Positions 22,310-31,752 of a stretch of 64,000 bases of DNA are shown here, in pieces (the first letter of the stretch is position 1; the number at the start of each line of letters is the position of its first letter). A program made the translations under genes and the position numbers. A model generated the notes under the pieces. It had not been told where the DNA came from, ran no database searches, and saw only the letters and a list, made by a program, of their open reading frames with translations. Source of the stretch: Francisella sp. SYW-9 (GTDB lineage Bacteria > Pseudomonadota > Gammaproteobacteria > Francisellales > Francisellaceae); assembly GCF_008711465.1 (NCBI RefSeq), contig NZ_VXKQ01000012.1:38870-102869 (forward strand). The letters are read 5' to 3'.

Positions 22310-23563
22310 CTACCTATCTACATCACCAAACACAACATCTATTGTTGAGATAATTGCCGGAGCATCTGCTAACATATGCCCTGCTAATAGCTCATCCATC
22401 GCACTAATATTTGCAAATCCTGGAGCTCTCATTTTTAGCCTATACGGCTTGTTTGCACCATCTGATTTTATATACACACCAAACTCACCTTTAGGGTGCT
22501 CTGTGCCAACATAAACTTCCCCCTCCGGAGTGCAATATCCTTCTGAGAAAAGTTTAAAATGATGAATAAGTTCTTCCATATTGTTTTTCATTGCATTTCT
22601 TCTTGGAGGAGCAACTTTATGATCATCTGAAAGTACAGGCCCCGGATTAGTTCTTAACCAATCAACACACTGCTTCATAATCTTATTCGACTCACGCATC
22701 TCTGCCATTCTAACAAGATATCTATCATAACAATCACCATTAGCACCAACAGGAATATCAAAATCTAACTTATCGTAGACTTCATATGGCTGAGCTTTTC
22801 TGATATCCCAAGCAACTCCGCTACCTCTAAGCATAGGACCTGTAAAACCAAGCTCCTTAGCCCTTTCACCAGAAACAACCCCAATATCAACTGTTCTTTG
22901 TTTCCAAAGTCTATTATCAGTTAAAAGAGTATCAATCTCATCTAAAGACTTCTCAAAATCAACAACAAAAGAGTCTAAAAAGTCCAACATACTACCTTGT
23001 CTATTAGCATTTATCTTTTTAGTCTTTCTTTTGCTAGTAAACCTAGTCTGCTTATATTGAGGCATTTGTGTTGGTAGATCTCTTGCTACACCACCTGGTC
23101 TAAAGTAGGCTGCATGCATTCGCGCACCAGAAACAGCCTCGTAACAGTCAAAAAGATCTTCTCTAACTCTAAAAGCATATAAGAAAACAGTCATTGCACC
23201 TAGATCGATACCACATGCTGCAACCCATAAAAGATGATTAAGAATCCTTGTCATCTCAGCAAATAATACTCGAATATACTGACCTCTTTCTGGCACTTCT
23301 AATTCAAGTAGCTTTTCTATTGCCATAACATAGGCATGTTCATTACACATCATTGATACATAATCTAGCCTATCCATATAGCCAATACTTTGATTATATG
23401 GTTTAAATTCAGCAAGCTTCTCTGTACCTCTATGCAGTAATCCTACATGAGGGTCCGCTCTAACAACATTTTCACCATCTAGTTCTAAAATAAGCCTAAG
23501 AACACCATGTGCTGCTGGGTGTACTGGACCAAAATTCAACGTATAGTTTTTATACTCTGCCAT
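22310..23563 (-). CDS. nuoD: NADH-quinone oxidoreductase subunit D
   Basis: 49-kDa-type subunit lining the quinone site, 417 residues. The N-terminal [15 protein letters not shown] (10-24) contains the conserved quinone-site histidines, and [19 protein letters not shown] is also diagnostic. It is encoded separately from nuoC; in E. coli the two are fused. It starts 21 bases after nuoC. Confidence 0.97.
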   Translation of the reverse strand: MAEYKNYTLNFGPVHPAAHGVLRLILELDGENVVRADPHVGLLHRGTEKLAEFKPYNQSIGYMDRLDYVSMMCNEHAYVMAIEKLLELEVPERGQYIRVLFAEMTRILNHLLWVAACGIDLGAMTVFLYAFRVREDLFDCYEAVSGARMHAAYFRPGGVARDLPTQMPQYKQTRFTSKRKTKKINANRQGSMLDFLDSFVVDFEKSLDEIDTLLTDNRLWKQRTVDIGVVSGERAKELGFTGPMLRGSGVAWDIRKAQPYEVYDKLDFDIPVGANGDCYDRYLVRMAEMRESNKIMKQCVDWLRTNPGPVLSDDHKVAPPRRNAMKNNMEELIHHFKLFSEGYCTPEGEVYVGTEHPKGEFGVYIKSDGANKPYRLKMRAPGFANISAMDELLAGHMLADAPAIISTIDVVFGDVDR

Positions 23564-23584
23564 TTTATAAATCCACAGTTTTAT

Positions 23585-24229
23585 TTAATTACGAATAACT
23601 CTCGGAGCATTAACCCTGTCATCAATCTCTACAGGCTCATACACAACTTTACCAAGGTTTTCATCGTAGCGCATTTCAACATATCCTGTTTGAGGGAAAT
23701 CTTTTCTCAAAGGGTGTCCTACAAAACCATAGTCCGTTAAAACCCTTCTTAGATCTGGATGATTGTTAAAATAGATTCCAAACATATCATACACTTCTCT
23801 TTCAGCCCAATCAGCTGAAGACCAAAGATCACTAACAGAGTCAATCAATATTATTTGAGCATCTTTTAATTTGCACTTAACCCTAACACGAACATTATTT
23901 GCCATGCTCAACAGCTGATAGATAATTTCAAACCTATTTACAACATCAACAGTCTTGAAATCCTGCTGACGAGCTCTTGAGAAACCTTGCTGTGACACTG
24001 CCTTACCTGTTTGCCAATCAGACTGTCCATAAGTCAAATAATCAACTGCGGTTACATCTGTTAATTGTTCAAATGAATACCTCTTTTTAAGTCTTTTAAG
24101 AACAAGATGAATATCTCTTTGATCTCTCACTGAAATAGTTATTTCATTATGTGCAATATAACTTTTAACACCTAACCCATCAAGAATTTTATTTAAATTA
24201 TCAAAATGGTTTTGTAAAGAAACACTCAC
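23585..24229 (-). CDS. nuoC: NADH-quinone oxidoreductase subunit C
   Basis: 30-kDa-type peripheral subunit, 214 residues. The signature WAEREVYDMFGIYFNNHPDL and the following LTDYGFVGHPLRKDFP are conserved. It supports NuoD and has no cofactor. Its start is 2 bases after the nuoB stop. Confidence 0.96.
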   Translation of the reverse strand: MSVSLQNHFDNLNKILDGLGVKSYIAHNEITISVRDQRDIHLVLKRLKKRYSFEQLTDVTAVDYLTYGQSDWQTGKAVSQQGFSRARQQDFKTVDVVNRFEIIYQLLSMANNVRVRVKCKLKDAQIILIDSVSDLWSSADWAEREVYDMFGIYFNNHPDLRRVLTDYGFVGHPLRKDFPQTGYVEMRYDENLGKVVYEPVEIDDRVNAPRVIRN

Positions 24230-24231
24230 TA

Positions 24232-24708
24232 CTACTTCCTCGCTATAGTATTTGTTCTAACAATTTTGTTTTGAAGCTGTATAATCCCATAAACCAATGC
24301 CTCAGCTGTAGGAGGACACCCTGGAACATATATATCAACAGGAACAATCCTGTCACAACCTCTAACAACAGAATAAGAGTAGTGGTAATACCCTCCGCCA
24401 TTTGCACATGATCCCATAGATATTACCCACTTAGGATCTGGCATTTGATCATAAACTTGTCGCAATGCTGGAGCCATTTTGTTACATAAAGTCCCAGCAA
24501 CAATAAGAACATCTGACTGTCTTGGAGATGGTCTAAAAACAACACCAAATCTATCCAAATCATACCTTGCCGCACCTGCGTGCATCATCTCAACAGCACA
24601 ACATGCCAAACCTGTTGTAACAGGCCATAAAGACCCAGTTCGAACCCAGTTTATCAAAGCATCTGCACTAGCTGTTATAAATCCTTTATTTTCGTTACCT
24701 ATTCCCAT
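24232..24708 (-). CDS. nuoB: NADH-quinone oxidoreductase subunit B
   Basis: Peripheral subunit carrying the terminal 4Fe-4S cluster N2, which donates to quinone. The ligands, including the unusual tandem cysteine pair, are present: C36, C37, C101 and C131. The 158 residues match the family. Its start overlaps the end of nuoA by 10 bases. Confidence 0.97.
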   Translation of the reverse strand: MGIGNENKGFITASADALINWVRTGSLWPVTTGLACCAVEMMHAGAARYDLDRFGVVFRPSPRQSDVLIVAGTLCNKMAPALRQVYDQMPDPKWVISMGSCANGGGYYHYSYSVVRGCDRIVPVDIYVPGCPPTAEALVYGIIQLQNKIVRTNTIARK

Positions 24709-25097
24709 TCCAAAGCTCCTTTCTTCCAGGCATAAATCAACCCTAGAAATAGCACTACTAAAAATATAATCATTGCCACAAAAGCATGGCCTGAAATAGC
24801 TGGAAAGCCAGCACTAGCTCTTAAATTTATTCCCCAAGGAATAATAAACGCCAACTCCAAATCAAAAATCAAAAATAGCACTGCAATAAGGTAGAATCTC
24901 ACATCTAACTTCTCTCTTGCATCACCAAAAGTTGGAAAGCCGCACTCAAATGTCTCACCCTTTGTTTCTCCTGGGTTGTTCGCGCCAACAATTGTAGATA
25001 GAACCTTACCTACGATTGCAAAAGTAGCACCTAATCCAAAAGCAATAATGAGAAATATCAAAATTGGAGCGAATTGCCCGTAAATATTCGTAGCCAT
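24699..25097 (-). CDS. nuoA: NADH-quinone oxidoreductase subunit A
   Basis: Three-helix membrane subunit, 132 residues, first gene of the 14-gene complex I operon. The helix-1 region, the loop [20 protein letters not shown] containing the conserved cysteine, and [15 protein letters not shown] are typical. The operon runs nuoA-B-C-D-E-F-G-H-I-J-K-L-M-N with small gaps or overlaps, so it should be one transcript. Confidence 0.96.
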   Translation of the reverse strand: MATNIYGQFAPILIFLIIAFGLGATFAIVGKVLSTIVGANNPGETKGETFECGFPTFGDAREKLDVRFYLIAVLFLIFDLELAFIIPWGINLRASAGFPAISGHAFVAMIIFLVVLFLGLIYAWKKGALEWE

Positions 25098-25131
25098 AGA
25101 AAAATTATAAATAGTAATTCAAGTACCGCCA

Positions 25132-25160
25132 ATAATAGCATAATTAAGCCCTAAGTACAA
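25132..25160 (-). promoter_or_regulatory. candidate sigma-70 promoter of the nuo operon
   Basis: On the minus strand a -35 TTGTAC (25155-25160) and a -10 TATTAT (25132-25137) are separated by 17 bases and lie 35 bases before the nuoA ATG. The 278-base nuoA-fur gap must also hold the fur promoter, which I could not place confidently. Confidence 0.6.
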
Positions 25161-25335
25161 AATCAGAAGAATATTTATACAGTAGATGGTTACGATAAAA
25201 ATTAAGTCAACTTTTTGTTAACTATTTATTAATTTTAAAACAACATATTATTAATATTTGGTGATTTTGGATATTCTTTATTTCACTCTATGCTTAAAAA
25301 TATATAGCTAAATATTTGCATTAATGGTAAAAACT

Positions 25336-25395
25336 ATGTCAAAATTCATTTTAGAAGTAGATAAAAAAAGAAAAAATGGACTCTCAAAATCTTGA
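25336..25395 (+). CDS. possible leader peptide overlapping the fur start
   Basis: A 19-codon reading frame (MSKFILEVDKKRKNGLSKS) begins 40 bases upstream of fur and ends 20 bases inside it, in another frame. It has only a weak ribosome-binding sequence. The fur ATG itself is preceded by poly-A and no clear Shine-Dalgarno. E. coli fur is translationally coupled to an overlapping upstream ORF called uof, and this arrangement is similar in form. The peptide has no recognisable homology and may not be translated. Confidence 0.3.
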   Translation: MSKFILEVDKKRKNGLSKS

Positions 25396-25795
25396 CCTAA
25401 AAAAATTTGGTTTCAAAATCACTCAACCTCGATTGGAAATATTAAAGTTGTTTGAAGAAAATTTAGACAAGCATTTTAGTGCTGACGATATTTTCTCAGA
25501 ATTAAAATCACAAGGAAGCACTACAGGAATAGCTACTGTATATAGAGTACTTGGACAATTTGAATCTGCAGGGATAATAAATCGTCTTAAACTGGATAAT
25601 GACCAAGTAATGTACGAGTTGAACCAAGGAGGACATCATGATCATATCATATGTGTTGAATGCGGTGAAATCCAAGAGTTTTATAATGAAGAAATAGAAA
25701 AACTTCAAAAGCAAATTGTTGAATCATTTGGCGCAGAGTTAATAGATCATAATTTAAACCTCTATGTAAAATGTAAGTCCTGCCGAGAAAAATAA
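25376..25795 (+). CDS. fur: ferric uptake regulator Fur
   Basis: Iron-responsive repressor, 139 residues. The N-terminal winged helix contains the conserved segment STTGIATVYRVLGQFESAG (about 48-66). Metal ligands include H33, the HHDH motif at H87-H90, and two zinc pairs, C94-C97 and C133-C136. With Fe2+ it should bind the palindromes at 27177 and 37008 and repress the siderophore genes. It is divergent from nuoA and converges on the aspartokinase gene with a 16-base gap. I recall the divergent fur-nuoA pair from F. tularensis too. Confidence 0.96.
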   Translation: MDSQNLDLKKFGFKITQPRLEILKLFEENLDKHFSADDIFSELKSQGSTTGIATVYRVLGQFESAGIINRLKLDNDQVMYELNQGGHHDHIICVECGEIQEFYNEEIEKLQKQIVESFGAELIDHNLNLYVKCKSCREK

Positions 25796-25811
25796 TTCTT
25801 GTTTATTTTTT

Positions 25812-27128
25812 TTAAAATAACTCTTTATATACCTTTTCCAAAGAATTATAAGTATTATTTAACAAATATAAGCTTTTTCCTGTAGCACCATATCCTGATA
25901 ATTTAATATTCAAAGGTCCCAAACTCTCTGAAAGATTATTTAGTAGGCTCGGTATTTTATCTAAGTTATTACCAATAATAGTTGTTAAAAGTAAATTATG
26001 TTCTGAAGTTATATCAACATCTTTTAGTTGTGCTAAATCTTTTAGAATTAATTTTTCTGTAACATTACTCCCTGTAAACACAAATGAAAAAGCTACTTCA
26101 GTCAGGTTAAATACCTCTGCATTTACATCATATTTTTTTAAAATAAAAAGCACCTGATTCGCCATACTCAACATATTTTCATTTAAAGACCTTATGTTAA
26201 TTAAAGTTTGCTCTGCTCTTTCAGTAACAGCCTTAATGATACTTTTATTATCAAACATATCATTATCTATATACGTTCCACCTTTATCAGGACAAAAGGT
26301 AGAGCCAACAAATACTTTAGTACCACTTCTTAATACAGGTTGTAATGTATCTGGATGCAAAACTTTTGCTCCAAAACTTGCCAGCTCAATAGCCTCTGAA
26401 AAACTTATTCTTTCGATTACCTGCGACTCTGGTATAAGCTTTGGATCTGCTTGGTAAATACCTGTAACATCTGTCCAGATATATAACATATCAGCTTTTA
26501 TAGCTTCTGCGATAAGAGCCGCTGAATAATCACTTCCCCCTCTACCTAAAACTGTTGTTTCATCTTCGTAATTTGAACCGATAAACCCTTCCATCACGAG
26601 TATCTTGTTAACGTTCTTTAAATATTTTTTTGCTTGGCTAGCAAGATCCTCCAAAACAGGCCTAGCTTTAATGTAACAACCTTGGGTTTTTATAATAGAT
26701 CTTGCATCAATATATCTTGAGTCTATTTCCTTATTCTTCAAAGCTTGATTAAATATATAAGCTGAAACTCTCTCTCCAAAAGCAAGTATCTGGGCATGCA
26801 ATTTTAGATTTTGTAATCTAGTCTGATATAACCTCTTACATAAGCCATCAAGCTCATTAAATAAAAAATTAATATGACCGTATACACCATTTCCAACATA
26901 ATCAACTATTGGGTCTATAATATTATGCAATTCTAGAAGAAGTTCCCTATAGCTAGTGACATTACTAACTAATAGCTTGTCAAGCAAATTAGTGACTCCA
27001 GCTTGAGCACTAACTACAACGATTCTTATATCTTTATTATTCTTCACTATATCAATACACTTTTGTATTGCAAAAACATCTCCTACACTAGTTCCTCCGA
27101 ACTTTGCTACACTAATACTCTTTTTCAT
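25812..27128 (-). CDS. aspartate kinase, divergent from the siderophore operon
   Basis: Amino-acid kinase, 438 residues, of the monofunctional LysC-like class. It phosphorylates L-aspartate to aspartyl phosphate. The N-terminal substrate motif KFGGTS is at 9-14 and a second conserved block is TTVLGRGGSDYSAALIAEA (about 191-209). The C-terminal third resembles the paired regulatory ACT domains (LINIRSLNENMLSMANQVLF and following). It is transcribed away from the siderophore operon, and one Fur box covers both promoters. I infer that it raises aspartate-semialdehyde supply for diaminobutyrate when iron is low. It could instead serve general lysine, threonine or methionine synthesis. Confidence 0.88.
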   Translation of the reverse strand: MKKSISVAKFGGTSVGDVFAIQKCIDIVKNNKDIRIVVVSAQAGVTNLLDKLLVSNVTSYRELLLELHNIIDPIVDYVGNGVYGHINFLFNELDGLCKRLYQTRLQNLKLHAQILAFGERVSAYIFNQALKNKEIDSRYIDARSIIKTQGCYIKARPVLEDLASQAKKYLKNVNKILVMEGFIGSNYEDETTVLGRGGSDYSAALIAEAIKADMLYIWTDVTGIYQADPKLIPESQVIERISFSEAIELASFGAKVLHPDTLQPVLRSGTKVFVGSTFCPDKGGTYIDNDMFDNKSIIKAVTERAEQTLINIRSLNENMLSMANQVLFILKKYDVNAEVFNLTEVAFSFVFTGSNVTEKLILKDLAQLKDVDITSEHNLLLTTIIGNNLDKIPSLLNNLSESLGPLNIKLSGYGATGKSLYLLNNTYNSLEKVYKELF

Positions 27129-27154
27129 AAATTCATTTTTTTTGAAATTAATGG

Positions 27155-27183
27155 TTGCATTTAAATATATTCTAAATGATAAT
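27155..27183 (+). promoter_or_regulatory. siderophore operon promoter
   Basis: -35 TTGCAT (27155-27160) and -10 GATAAT (27178-27183) are spaced by 17 bases and lie about 34 bases upstream of the aminotransferase ATG. The -10 lies inside the Fur box, so bound Fur would block polymerase. Confidence 0.65.
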
Positions 27184-27192
27184 GATTATCAA
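27164..27192 (-). promoter_or_regulatory. aspartokinase promoter
   Basis: On the minus strand a -35 TTGATA (27187-27192) and a -10 TATATT (27164-27169) are separated by 17 bases. The -35 overlaps the same Fur box. The leader to the ATG at 27128 would be only about 30 bases. Confidence 0.6.
27177..27191. promoter_or_regulatory. Fur box between aspartokinase and siderophore operon
   Basis: TGATAAT-G-ATTATCA is a perfect 7-1-7 inverted repeat matching the Fur consensus. It overlaps the -10 of the rightward promoter and the -35 of the leftward one, so a single site can repress both transcripts. The fur gene is 1.4 kb away. Confidence 0.9.
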
Positions 27193-27216
27193 TATTAATT
27201 AAAACATTAATAAGAA

Positions 27217-28551
27217 ATGAACCAACCTTCACAACAAAACATGCTACAAAACCAATCGATATGGGAATCAAATGCTAGAAGCTACCCTAGAAAAAATCCC
27301 CTTGTAATCAAAAAAGCTCAAGGGGTTTATTTAACTGATATACAAGGAAAACAATATATTGATTGCCTAGCTGGAGCAGGCACAATAGCTCTTGGACATA
27401 ATCACCCAGAAATTACAAATGCTATAATCTCAACAATAAGTAAAGATGTCCCAATACACACTTTAGACCTTCTAACGGAAGAAAAACACAGTTTTATGCA
27501 AGAGCTACTAGCTAGCTTACCAAAGAGTTATCATAAAAAAGCAAAAATCCAGTTCTGCAGCCCTAGTGGTGCTGATGCAGTTGAAGCTGCTATAAAGCTA
27601 TGTAAAACCGCAACTGGTAGAGAAAATATTATAGCTTTTCATGGCGCCTATCATGGTATGACTCAAGGCACACTTTCTTTAATGGGCAATTTAGAGCCAA
27701 AAGAGAATATTGTTGGACTTACACCTTATACACATTTTCTTCCTTTTCCATACTCATATCGCTGCCCTTTTGGGTTGAAAGGTGAACAAAGTATTGATGT
27801 AAATATACAAATGATTTCCCGTCTACTAAAAGATCCAGAAAGTGGTATAAAAAAACCAGCAGCAATTATCTTAGAACCAGTCCAAGGTGAAGCAGGAGCA
27901 ATCCCTGCCCCTATAAGATGGTTACAAGCCATAAGAGAACTCACTAAAGAGTTAGATATTCCTCTAATCGTTGATGAAGTGCAATGTGGTATAGGTAGAA
28001 CTGGATATCTCTATGCTTTTGAAAAAGCTGGTATTGATCCTGATGTAATAGTTCTATCAAAGGCACTCGGAGGAGGTCTTCCTATATCCGTGATACTTTA
28101 TAAAAATTATTTAGATACTTGGAAGCCAGGAGCACATACAGGGACATTTCGAGGTAATGTTTTAGCAATGGTTGCAGGTAGCGTTGTGTTAGATAAAGTA
28201 AACAATCCTAAGTTTTTAGAACAAGTTAGTAAAAAAGGTAAATATTTTTTAGAAAAATTAAACGATCTAAAAGCTAAATACAGCATCATAGATGATGTTC
28301 GTGGAGAAGGACTTATGATTGGTATGGAAATCGTTGATCCTACATTTCAGCCTGACCTAATTGGAAGTCTACCAGCAGATGGTCAAAAAGCCCTAGAGAT
28401 CAAAAAGTCTTGTTTTGATAAAGGCTTAATTGTTGAGCTTGGTGGACGTTTTGGTGGAACCATTAGGTTTCTGCCCCCTCTAACTATAACTATGGAGCAA
28501 ATTAATCAAGTAGTAGAAATATTAGAAAACGCTATTAAGGAGAATCTATGA
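27217..28551 (+). CDS. diaminobutyrate-2-oxoglutarate aminotransferase (RhbA-like)
   Basis: Class III PLP-dependent aminotransferase, 444 residues. The PLP lysine is K282 in VLSKALGGGLPIS and the ring-nitrogen aspartate is D253 in IVDEVQCGIGRTG. The FHGAYHGMTQGTLSLMG segment is characteristic of diaminobutyrate transaminases. The expected reaction is L-aspartate 4-semialdehyde plus glutamate to L-2,4-diaminobutyrate. It is the first gene of the operon, just after the Fur-controlled promoter. Its last codons overlap the decarboxylase start as ATGA. The same pair opens the rhizobactin 1021 (rhbAB) operon. Confidence 0.9.
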   Translation: MNQPSQQNMLQNQSIWESNARSYPRKNPLVIKKAQGVYLTDIQGKQYIDCLAGAGTIALGHNHPEITNAIISTISKDVPIHTLDLLTEEKHSFMQELLASLPKSYHKKAKIQFCSPSGADAVEAAIKLCKTATGRENIIAFHGAYHGMTQGTLSLMGNLEPKENIVGLTPYTHFLPFPYSYRCPFGLKGEQSIDVNIQMISRLLKDPESGIKKPAAIILEPVQGEAGAIPAPIRWLQAIRELTKELDIPLIVDEVQCGIGRTGYLYAFEKAGIDPDVIVLSKALGGGLPISVILYKNYLDTWKPGAHTGTFRGNVLAMVAGSVVLDKVNNPKFLEQVSKKGKYFLEKLNDLKAKYSIIDDVRGEGLMIGMEIVDPTFQPDLIGSLPADGQKALEIKKSCFDKGLIVELGGRFGGTIRFLPPLTITMEQINQVVEILENAIKENL

Positions 28552-30062
28552 ATTTAGATCTTAATAAGTATTTTTTAAATAGCTCTGATGAGAGTATCAA
28601 TCTGTATAGGCAAAGCATATATGAGGCTTTAGAGAAAATTACCGTAGGCCTAAAGGATGATACTATTTTTAGCGGTGAAAATGCTGAACAGCTAATAAAT
28701 ATAGTTAATAATTTCAAAATAGGTGAACAACCTCAAACCCTAGAAAACGTTATACAAAACCAATTTAAAAATATTTTTAAAAACTCTCTAAATATAAATT
28801 CGCCAGCATCAATGGCACACTTACACTGCCCTGTAATGATACCTTCATTAGTCGCTGAACTATTAATATCACTACTGAATCAATCAATGGATTCTTGGGA
28901 TCAAAGTCCTATTGCAACATATATTGAACAAAATATTACTAATTGGTTAAGCTCTCTAATTTATAAAAATAACTCTCTTTCAGATGGTATATTTACAAGT
29001 GGAGGAACTCAGTCAAACTTAATGGGGCTACTTCTAGCTCGAGATCACTACTGCGAGAACATTCTAAATCATAAAGTAGCTGACTTAGGGCTACCAAATA
29101 TTACTAACAAATTTCGAATATTATGCACAGAAAAAACACACTTCTCTGTGCATAAGTCTTTATCTATATTAGGTTTGGGTAAAAACTCTATTAAACTAAT
29201 AAAAACTGATCATAATCTTCAATTAGATACACAAGACTTAATATCCAAGATAACTAAACTTAAAGCTCAGGATTTTATACCTATATGTATAGTTACAACA
29301 GTTGGTGACACTGATTTTGGCTGTATTGATAATATTAGAGAAATAGCAAAAATTGCCAATAAAAATAATATCTGGTTACATGCAGATGCTGCTGTTGGTG
29401 GTGCTCTAATACTATCTGATAAGCATAAACATAGACTTAATGGATTAGAGTTGGCAGACTCTGTGACAATAGACTTTCATAAGCTTTTTTTCCAACCAAT
29501 TAGCTGTGGAGCTTTTTTCTGCAAAGATAAATCATCTTTTAAATTACTTAGCTATCATGCTGATTATCTTAATCCAGATAATGATGGTTTTGATTGTATA
29601 AACTTAGTAGATAAATCAATTCAAACTACACGTAGATTTGATGCTTTTAAAATCCTCATTTCTTTACAATCTAGTGGTACAAAACTCTTTTCAGAGTGGA
29701 TTAACCATATAGCCCAAACAACCACGAGTGCTATTAAAATAATAAATAATGACGAACACTTACAACTAGCTTTTAAAGAACACCAACACCTCAATAATAG
29801 TCTCAATACCATCGTATTTAGATATTTTAATAAAGATTTAGATTTATCTGATCTAGACTCTATTAATATTAAGATTCATAAACTTATATTTCATAGTGGT
29901 AGCTTTGCTATTGCACAAACAAAAGTTAATAAAAACATCTATTTAAAAATTACTCTAGTAAATCCCATGATCACACAAAGTTTAATTAATGATTGTCTTA
30001 CTCAAATAAAGCTGCATGGTAATTTACTCAAAAATCAAATAGAGGTAAGTAAAAATGATTAA
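28548..30062 (+). CDS. L-2,4-diaminobutyrate decarboxylase (RhbB-like)
   Basis: Group II PLP decarboxylase, 504 residues. The PLP lysine is K312 in VTIDFHKLFFQP. The conserved HADAAVGG (278-285) and FTSGGTQSNLMGLLLARD regions match the diaminobutyrate decarboxylase subfamily. It should convert diaminobutyrate to 1,3-diaminopropane, the amine backbone of schizokinen and rhizobactin 1021. The start overlaps the aminotransferase by 4 bases and the end overlaps the next gene by 8, so translation is coupled on both sides. Confidence 0.9.
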   Translation: MNLDLNKYFLNSSDESINLYRQSIYEALEKITVGLKDDTIFSGENAEQLINIVNNFKIGEQPQTLENVIQNQFKNIFKNSLNINSPASMAHLHCPVMIPSLVAELLISLLNQSMDSWDQSPIATYIEQNITNWLSSLIYKNNSLSDGIFTSGGTQSNLMGLLLARDHYCENILNHKVADLGLPNITNKFRILCTEKTHFSVHKSLSILGLGKNSIKLIKTDHNLQLDTQDLISKITKLKAQDFIPICIVTTVGDTDFGCIDNIREIAKIANKNNIWLHADAAVGGALILSDKHKHRLNGLELADSVTIDFHKLFFQPISCGAFFCKDKSSFKLLSYHADYLNPDNDGFDCINLVDKSIQTTRRFDAFKILISLQSSGTKLFSEWINHIAQTTTSAIKIINNDEHLQLAFKEHQHLNNSLNTIVFRYFNKDLDLSDLDSINIKIHKLIFHSGSFAIAQTKVNKNIYLKITLVNPMITQSLINDCLTQIKLHGNLLKNQIEVSKND

Positions 30063-31752
30063 ATACGCCAATGAAATCACTCTAAAAAATTTCCTTAACT
30101 GCTATTATCGAGAGTTTGATGACTACACCTTAGTTAAGAATCTAGATGATGGATATCAATTTAGTATAGAACTAGAGTCTATAAAATCAAGGTTTGAAAT
30201 CTCAGTAAAGATTTCTCCAATCTTAAAATCTCCAACATGGCAGCTACCTTGTTATCTAATCAAACAAGGGGAAAAATCAAAACTAGATCCTCTTGAAGCG
30301 GTGCTTTTAATTATTAAAGAACTAAAAGGGTCTGATGAACTTATAGAAAGAGTATCAGATTCTACAATTAATATTACCTCTATACTACAAAAGAGAAAAC
30401 ACAAGCTTGATAAAGCTTTTGGCTGTAAAAGCTCTTTTATTTTAAATGAACAAAACCTTATAAGAGGTCACAGACAACAACCCGACCCTAAAAGTCGCAA
30501 AGGCCTATCAGTACAAGAATTTATTAAGTATTCTCCTGAAACAAATGGAAAATTACAGCTTCACTATATGTATGTTGATAAGGAAATCTTAGAAACATCT
30601 TCTCTACTTGATAAAAACGTTAATGATATTTTCTTAAGCTTTTTAGAAAAAGAAAATATTTACATAAAACAGGATAAGAACTATGAACTTTTTACATTAC
30701 ATCCTTGGCAAGCAAACTATTTAGCAGAACAAGATGAGATAAAAAAATATAAGGCTGAAAATAAAATAATTGATATTGGCATTATGGGACCATGGTTTTA
30801 TCCAACAACATCAGTTAGAACTTTATATTCCCCAGATCTTAATATCATGTTAAAGTTTTCATTAAGTATTGCGATTACTAATTCAGTAAGAATAAATCTA
30901 GCCAAAGAATGTGCTAGAAGTTTATCTGTGCATAAATTATATAATGACCATCTAAAACCCATATTAAATAAAGAATTCCCGTATTTTAGTTTAATTACAG
31001 ATCCTGCTTACTCTGCAATCAAAATTAATAATAAAATTTTTGACCCAAGTATATGCATCATTCGTAACTCAAGTTTTAACCCTCAAGATGATATAGCTTG
31101 TATTGCTAGCTTAACTGAACCTAACCCTTTTAATGAAAGAACTCGTATTTGCTCACTGATACTATACTTTAGTGTACATAATAATATGCCTACTTATGAT
31201 GCTGCGATTTACTGGTTTGAAACATATCTATCAGTGGCTATCGCTCCTATTCTATGGCTTTACTCAAAGTATGGGATTGCTCTAGAGGCACATCAGCAAA
31301 ATTTACTAGTTAAGCTAGAACATGGCTTGCCTGTTGAGAGTTATTATCGTGATAGCCAAGGATATTACTATATAAAAGATCATCTTGAACTGAAAGACAT
31401 TAGCTTTGGAAATATAAGTGATTTATGTGAAGGATCTAATGAGTTTATAGATCATCATTTTTGTTACTACTTTATTGTCAATCAGCTGATCTCTGTTATA
31501 GAGGCTATAGCTAATACCGGATATATTAGTGAACGAGATTTAATTAAAATCACTGTTACATTTCTTGAAAGTTTTGCCGAGAAATATCAGACATGTGATA
31601 AGTTCATAAAGAAGATTCTAGATCTAGATCAACTACCATTAAAAGCTAATCTTCGTACAAGGCTAAATGGCCTTGATGAACTACAAGCCCCGCTAACAAG
31701 TCAATCTATTTACGTTAATACTAATAACAATCCCTTTAAGGAGGTTATATGA
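30055..31752 (+). CDS. NIS siderophore synthetase, IucA/IucC family (RhbC-like)
   Basis: NRPS-independent siderophore (NIS) synthetase, 565 residues. It should adenylate a citrate carboxylate and condense it with an amine. The nucleotide/citrate motif appears as GHRQQPDPKSRKG (138-150) and the second family motif as LHPWQ (215-219). The C-terminal FhuF-like part is present. The first motif differs from the usual GHPxHPxxKxRxG, with HR-QQP where HP-xHP is common. By position it corresponds to rhbC. It overlaps the decarboxylase gene by 8 bases and the hydroxylase gene by 4. Confidence 0.87.
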   Translation: MIKYANEITLKNFLNCYYREFDDYTLVKNLDDGYQFSIELESIKSRFEISVKISPILKSPTWQLPCYLIKQGEKSKLDPLEAVLLIIKELKGSDELIERVSDSTINITSILQKRKHKLDKAFGCKSSFILNEQNLIRGHRQQPDPKSRKGLSVQEFIKYSPETNGKLQLHYMYVDKEILETSSLLDKNVNDIFLSFLEKENIYIKQDKNYELFTLHPWQANYLAEQDEIKKYKAENKIIDIGIMGPWFYPTTSVRTLYSPDLNIMLKFSLSIAITNSVRINLAKECARSLSVHKLYNDHLKPILNKEFPYFSLITDPAYSAIKINNKIFDPSICIIRNSSFNPQDDIACIASLTEPNPFNERTRICSLILYFSVHNNMPTYDAAIYWFETYLSVAIAPILWLYSKYGIALEAHQQNLLVKLEHGLPVESYYRDSQGYYYIKDHLELKDISFGNISDLCEGSNEFIDHHFCYYFIVNQLISVIEAIANTGYISERDLIKITVTFLESFAEKYQTCDKFIKKILDLDQLPLKANLRTRLNGLDELQAPLTSQSIYVNTNNNPFKEVI

